Shown one piece after another: positions 60,911-64,000 of a DNA stretch of 64,000 nt (position 1 is its first letter; each line of letters opens with the position of its first letter). The stretch spans positions 558,001 to 622,000 of the forward strand of contig NZ_MCHY01000008.1 of assembly GCF_003609605.1 (NCBI RefSeq), in the 5' to 3' direction. A model generated the notes under the pieces. It did no database searches, was not told the origin of the DNA, and saw only the letters and a list, made by a program, of their open reading frames with translations. The stretch is from Ammoniphilus oxalaticus. Its GTDB lineage: Bacteria; Bacillota; Bacilli; Aneurinibacillales; RAOX-1. A program made the position numbers and the translations under genes.

Positions 60911-61153
60911 TTAGAGCGAATGCCCGCTGCGGTCCCACACTTTTCGATAACGAGGGACCTTCTTCCCGTCGAGTTCAACTGAACCAATGAACATCGATAA
61001 AGGTCGAACAAAGACGACTTCGCCATCACTTTTGTAGATGACCATTTCTTCAGTTGTTTCCGTATGGATCGCTCGGCCGACAATCATATATAAATTGCCT
61101 TTGTAACTTTGAAAGACATCTCCTGCTTCCGGCTTCTCGATACTGTTTACCAT
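60911..61153 (-). CDS. DUF1653 domain protein
   Basis: 80 residues: FQSYKGNLYMIVGRAIHTETTEE, then MVIYKSDGEVVFVRPLSMFIG and KVPRYRKV. This is the YxHxKGxxY / HxET / VYxxxxxxxxVRPxxMF pattern of DUF1653. Role unknown. TAGGAG lies seven bases before its ATG on the minus strand. Divergent from argJ. Confidence 0.82.
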   Translation of the reverse strand: MVNSIEKPEAGDVFQSYKGNLYMIVGRAIHTETTEEMVIYKSDGEVVFVRPLSMFIGSVELDGKKVPRYRKVWDRSGHSL

Positions 61154-61247
61154 ACTTGAACTCCTACCTTTATAATCTAATTTACAATAGTATAAAGCCT
61201 GTTGCTTTAAAGCACAACACCGTTAAAGTGAATTGAAAAGAAAGCGG

Positions 61248-61281
61248 TTGTATTAAAATTTTAAATATAGTATAAATATAC
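61248..61281 (+). promoter_or_regulatory. argJ promoter with overlapping palindrome, possible ArgR operator
   Basis: TTGTAT (61248-61253), 17-base spacer, TATAAA (61271-61276). A perfect palindrome GTATAAATATAC (61270-61281) covers the -10 box and resembles AT-rich arginine-repressor half-sites. Confidence 0.4.
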
Positions 61282-61321
61282 ATATGATTACTTTTTTCAG
61301 AAGTTAGGGGAGAACCGTTTT

Positions 61322-62536
61322 ATGATGAAGATCGTGGAAGGAAGTATTGCAAAGCCCAAAGGTTTTTTAGCAACTGGATTACATTGCGGCATTAAAGAGA
61401 GCGCTGATTCTTTAGATTTAGGTGTCGTGATTAGCGAGCAACCGGCTGTTTCCGCCGCTGTTTATACGACGAACTTGTTTCAAGCGGCTCCTTTACATGT
61501 TACCAAACAGTCTATTGAGAAAAACGAAGGAAAGTTGCAAGCTGTCATTGTAAACAGTGGGAATGCGAACGCTTGTACGGGGGATCGCGGCTGGAATGAC
61601 GCGCAAGCGATGCAACAAGCGGTAGGAGAAGCTTTTTCAATCCCAACAGAAATGGTTGGCGTTGCTTCAACGGGTGTGATTGGAGAATATTTACCGATGG
61701 ATAAGATCCAGGCTGGAATTCGCCAATTACCGCCTCATGTGTCGGAACAGAGTGGACCGCTTTTTTCTAAAGCGATTTTAACGACAGACTTAGTTGAAAA
61801 AACAATTTGCGTGGAATTATCAATTGATGGTCAAACGATCACAATCGCCGGAGCAGCGAAAGGTTCAGGGATGATTCATCCGAATATGGCGACCATGCTA
61901 TCTTTTATTACAACGGATGCGGCAATTGAGCCTGTCTTTTTGCAACAAATATTAAAAAAAGCGACAGATGAGAGCTTTAATATGATTACAGTCGATGGAG
62001 ATACGAGCACAAACGATATGGTTGTCGTGTTAGCAAACGGACTTGCGTCTAATGTGATGTTGACCGAGCAACACCCTCAAGCGGAAGCGTTCTATGAAGC
62101 CCTATGTTTTGTGATGCAAGATCTAGCGAAGAAAATCGCCCGTGATGGCGAGGGCGCGACAAAGTTAATCGAAGTTGAAGTGAGGCAAGCTCCTTCTATT
62201 GAAGCAGCTAGGCAAATTGCCAAGTCTGTGATCGGCTCCAGTTTAGTGAAGACGGCCGTGTATGGCGCGGACGCCAATTGGGGTCGAATCATCTGCGCGG
62301 TTGGCTATAGCGGGGCCCAGATTAATCCCGATCTTGTCGACGTTTTACTCGGTGAGATTCAAGTGGTTAAAGCGAGTTTTCCTGTTCCGTTTGATGAAGG
62401 ATTAGCTAAAGATTACCTTGAACAAGAAAATGTAAAAATCGTGATTGATTTACATAGCGGGATTGAAGGGGCGGTTGCCTGGGGATGTGATTTAACATAC
62501 GACTATGTAAAAATTAATGCGAGTTATCGCACATAA
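61322..62536 (+). CDS. argJ: bifunctional ornithine acetyltransferase / N-acetylglutamate synthase
   Basis: 404 residues (a second ATG at 61325 would give 403). It recycles the acetyl group in arginine synthesis. The proenzyme cleaves itself before the threonine in HPNMATMLSFITTDA (near 192); GSGMIHPN and GDTSTNDMVV are also conserved, as are ANWGRIICAVGYSG and the C-terminal GCDLTYDYVKINASYRT. GGGGAG precedes ATG. The usual partners argC, argB, argD are not adjacent, unlike the argCJBD operon of many Bacillales. Confidence 0.95.
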   Translation: MMKIVEGSIAKPKGFLATGLHCGIKESADSLDLGVVISEQPAVSAAVYTTNLFQAAPLHVTKQSIEKNEGKLQAVIVNSGNANACTGDRGWNDAQAMQQAVGEAFSIPTEMVGVASTGVIGEYLPMDKIQAGIRQLPPHVSEQSGPLFSKAILTTDLVEKTICVELSIDGQTITIAGAAKGSGMIHPNMATMLSFITTDAAIEPVFLQQILKKATDESFNMITVDGDTSTNDMVVVLANGLASNVMLTEQHPQAEAFYEALCFVMQDLAKKIARDGEGATKLIEVEVRQAPSIEAARQIAKSVIGSSLVKTAVYGADANWGRIICAVGYSGAQINPDLVDVLLGEIQVVKASFPVPFDEGLAKDYLEQENVKIVIDLHSGIEGAVAWGCDLTYDYVKINASYRT

Positions 62537-62540
62537 GCTA

Positions 62541-62581
62541 AGGTTCCTTTATCGCGCTACATTTGGTAAAGGAACTTTTTT
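62541..62581 (+). terminator. terminator of argJ
   Basis: GTTCCTTTA (62543-62551) pairs with TAAAGGAAC (62567-62575), extended by G-U and A-T, then T-run. Confidence 0.85.
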
Positions 62582-62664
62582 TGCAGGTTTAATTGATTCG
62601 ATTGGGAATATGATATGATAAGGGAATATTTGGGCGGATAATCGATGAGAGAGGGGGAGCAAAT

Positions 62665-63402
62665 ATGAGTCAATGGCAACTGGTTGCCTTAGATTTGGAC
62701 GGGACCTTGCTTGACCCTGCGGGAACGATTTCGAGCGAGAATAGAAAATGGATTAAGATTGCTCAGCAATCAGGACTCGAAGTTACGATCGCGACAGGAC
62801 GCCCATTAAGAATGATGAAATCTTTTTTGGATCTGTTGGAAATTAGGGCGCCTTATGTCGTCGCCAATGGCAGCGAAGTTTGGGCGCCGCCTAACCAACT
62901 GTTGGAACGTCATCTGTTTGAAACGAAGGATATCGAGTACCTGTTACAATTAGCTAAAGAATATGGGACTCACTTTTGGAGCTCTGTTGTCGATCATGTG
63001 TTTGAAACGGGCCAGTTCCCAGATGATGCGGGTCGATATCAATGGTTAAAGTTTGGTTACCAAAGCTCTGATCAAAAGATAATGAAAGAAATTTGGGATC
63101 GTCTGCATGCGCGCGGTAATTTAGAAGTGAGTAGCTCTGATCCGACCAACATTGAGGTTAATCCGTATGGGGTGACAAAGGCGACGGGGTTGCAAACAGT
63201 TTGCGATCAATTAGGCATCCAAGCGGAGCGCGTAGTCACGATTGGAGACGGGTTAAATGATATATCGATGATGCGTTGGTCGGGGATGGCGATCGCGATG
63301 GAAAATGCGCGGCATCAGGTAAAAGCGGTTGCTGATCGGCAAACGGTTCACCATGCAAAGGATGGGGTAGCCGCGGCGTTACGCGCATTATTACGGGACT
63401 AA
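62665..63402 (+). CDS. HAD superfamily phosphatase, Cof type
   Basis: 245 residues. Motif I LDLDGTLLDP (about 9-18), motif II TIATGRP, motif III around VTKATGL and motif IV IGDGLNDISMM. A C2-type cap lies between motifs II and III. Such enzymes hydrolyse sugar phosphates, flavin or pyridoxal phosphate; substrate unknown. It is slightly shorter than most Cof proteins. GAGGGGG precedes ATG. Confidence 0.88.
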   Translation: MSQWQLVALDLDGTLLDPAGTISSENRKWIKIAQQSGLEVTIATGRPLRMMKSFLDLLEIRAPYVVANGSEVWAPPNQLLERHLFETKDIEYLLQLAKEYGTHFWSSVVDHVFETGQFPDDAGRYQWLKFGYQSSDQKIMKEIWDRLHARGNLEVSSSDPTNIEVNPYGVTKATGLQTVCDQLGIQAERVVTIGDGLNDISMMRWSGMAIAMENARHQVKAVADRQTVHHAKDGVAAALRALLRD

Positions 63403-63454
63403 TTCTTATAAGTCATCTAAATTGATCCATCGACAACTGTATTTGTTTCAGGGT

Positions 63455-63489
63455 TGCTTTCCATTTTTTGAGGAAGGCATTTTTTTTTG
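63455..63489 (+). terminator. terminator of the HAD gene
   Basis: TGCTTTCC (63455-63462) pairs with GGAAGGCA (63472-63479, one G-U), followed by a run of T. Confidence 0.82.
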
Positions 63490-63520
63490 AGTCGCTATGT
63501 TGATTGGACAAGCTGTCATG

Positions 63521-63526
63521 TATAAT
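63521..63526 (+). promoter_or_regulatory. possible -10 box of the MoxR-type gene
   Basis: TATAAT 34 bases before the start codon; TTGATT (63500-63505) could be a -35 with a short 15-base spacer. Confidence 0.35.
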
Positions 63527-63559
63527 AGTTCCCAAAGCAGCAGAACAAGGGGTGGTAAA

Positions 63560-64000
63560 GTGGAGATTGCAAAACATTTATCTCATACAGTGAAAGATTT
63601 AATTCAACAAAGAATAACGACGGCTTCGTCAGAGTTTGATTATCTGATTGGAACAAGCGGTTATACGCCTCCAAATGATGAGATCGTGATCGATGCGGTT
63701 ACTGCCTTGGCGTTGGGTAAAAACATATTGTTAAAAGGTCCGACGGGCGCGGGAAAAACGAAATTCGCGGAGACGTTGTCTGCCTTGTTTCATCAGCCGA
63801 TGCATATGGTCAATTGTTCCGTCGATCTAGACGCGGAAAGTTTGTTAGGCTGGAAGACGTTAGATTATCAAGAAGATCGTCAAGTGATCCAATTCGTGCC
63901 AGGCCCTGTTATTCAAGCAATGAAGAATGGGCATTTTTTATATATAGATGAAGTGAATATGGCAAAACCAGAGACGTTGCCCCTCCTAAACGGGGTGTTA
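63560..64000 (+). CDS. MoxR/NorQ-type AAA ATPase, N-terminal part
   Basis: 147 codons before the window ends. Walker A is [15 protein letters not shown] (about 54-68); [17 protein letters not shown] and [34 protein letters not shown], with Walker B DEVN, follow. This fits the MoxR/NorQ branch (such as B. subtilis YojN), ATPases that work as chaperones with a VWA-domain partner, to be expected just beyond the window. The start is GTG 63560 with AAGGGGTGG upstream. Confidence 0.88.
   Translation, partial: MEIAKHLSHTVKDLIQQRITTASSEFDYLIGTSGYTPPNDEIVIDAVTALALGKNILLKGPTGAGKTKFAETLSALFHQPMHMVNCSVDLDAESLLGWKTLDYQEDRQVIQFVPGPVIQAMKNGHFLYIDEVNMAKPETLPLLNGVL

Overview
This window is chromosomal DNA of an endospore-forming Gram-positive bacterium (Bacillota, order Bacillales or a close relative). 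The gene order follows the region that runs from rpsO and pnp to hfq in Bacillus subtilis. It carries genes found only in spore formers: dpaA and dpaB (dipicolinate synthesis), spoIIIE, spoVS, cotE and ymxH. A rimO gene between ymfM and pgsA, a DEAD-box helicase before recA, and an amidoligase-like gene between cotE and mutS point away from Bacillus itself and towards families such as Thermoactinomycetaceae or Paenibacillaceae. That placement is a guess. I see no phage, insertion sequence, CRISPR array, tRNA or complete rRNA gene.

Layout. 1-5475: end of rpsO, pnp, a polysaccharide-deacetylase-like gene, the M16 protease mlpA and dut. 5659-10802: sporulation and lysine/diaminopimelate block (ymxH, dpaA, dpaB, asd, dapG, dapA), which feeds aspartate into dihydrodipicolinate, dipicolinic acid for the spore core and diaminopimelate for the wall. 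11012-21988: rnjB, tepA, ylzJ, spoIIIE, a tiny zinc-ribbon gene, the paired M16 genes ymfF and ymfH, ymfI, ymfK, ymfM. 22106-30721: rimO, pgsA, cinA, a DEAD-box helicase, recA with a LexA-like box, recX, rny. 30820-35915: ymdB, spoVS, an M19 dipeptidase and the ferredoxin-dependent 2-oxoacid oxidoreductase korAB. 36089-41571: mnmM, a 54-residue gene, miaB, ricA, cotE and the amidoligase-like gene. 41609-48163: mutS, mutL, an RsmJ-like methyltransferase, miaA, hfq. 48248-54933: metN and metI, small membrane and helical proteins, relQ, ispG, nadK, speD. 55072-64000 is more accessory: Cys-rich and small regulatory proteins, a GNAT enzyme, a cyclase-family hydrolase, thiD and thiE, ccdC, a DUF1653 protein, orphan argJ, a HAD phosphatase and the start of a MoxR/NorQ-type ATPase.

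Most genes lie on the plus strand; minus-strand genes are confined to 55.5-57.5 kb and 60.0-61.2 kb. Many starts are TTG or GTG behind strong Shine-Dalgarno sequences, so several starts were moved inward from the longest open frame.

The most interesting non-routine items are: (i) the ATP-grasp/amidoligase-like fusion beside cotE, with sigma-K-like promoter boxes before both genes, including a 24-bp box repeated exactly 100 bp apart; (ii) hairpins that bury ribosome binding sites before a 57-residue gene and before speD; (iii) a metN leader with a promoter, a hairpin and a possible 11-codon peptide coupled to metN; (iv) a stand-alone small protein resembling sigma-70 region 1.1; (v) a long unexplained hairpin between spoVS and the dipeptidase gene. 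All come from reading the sequence; no database search or folding program was used.
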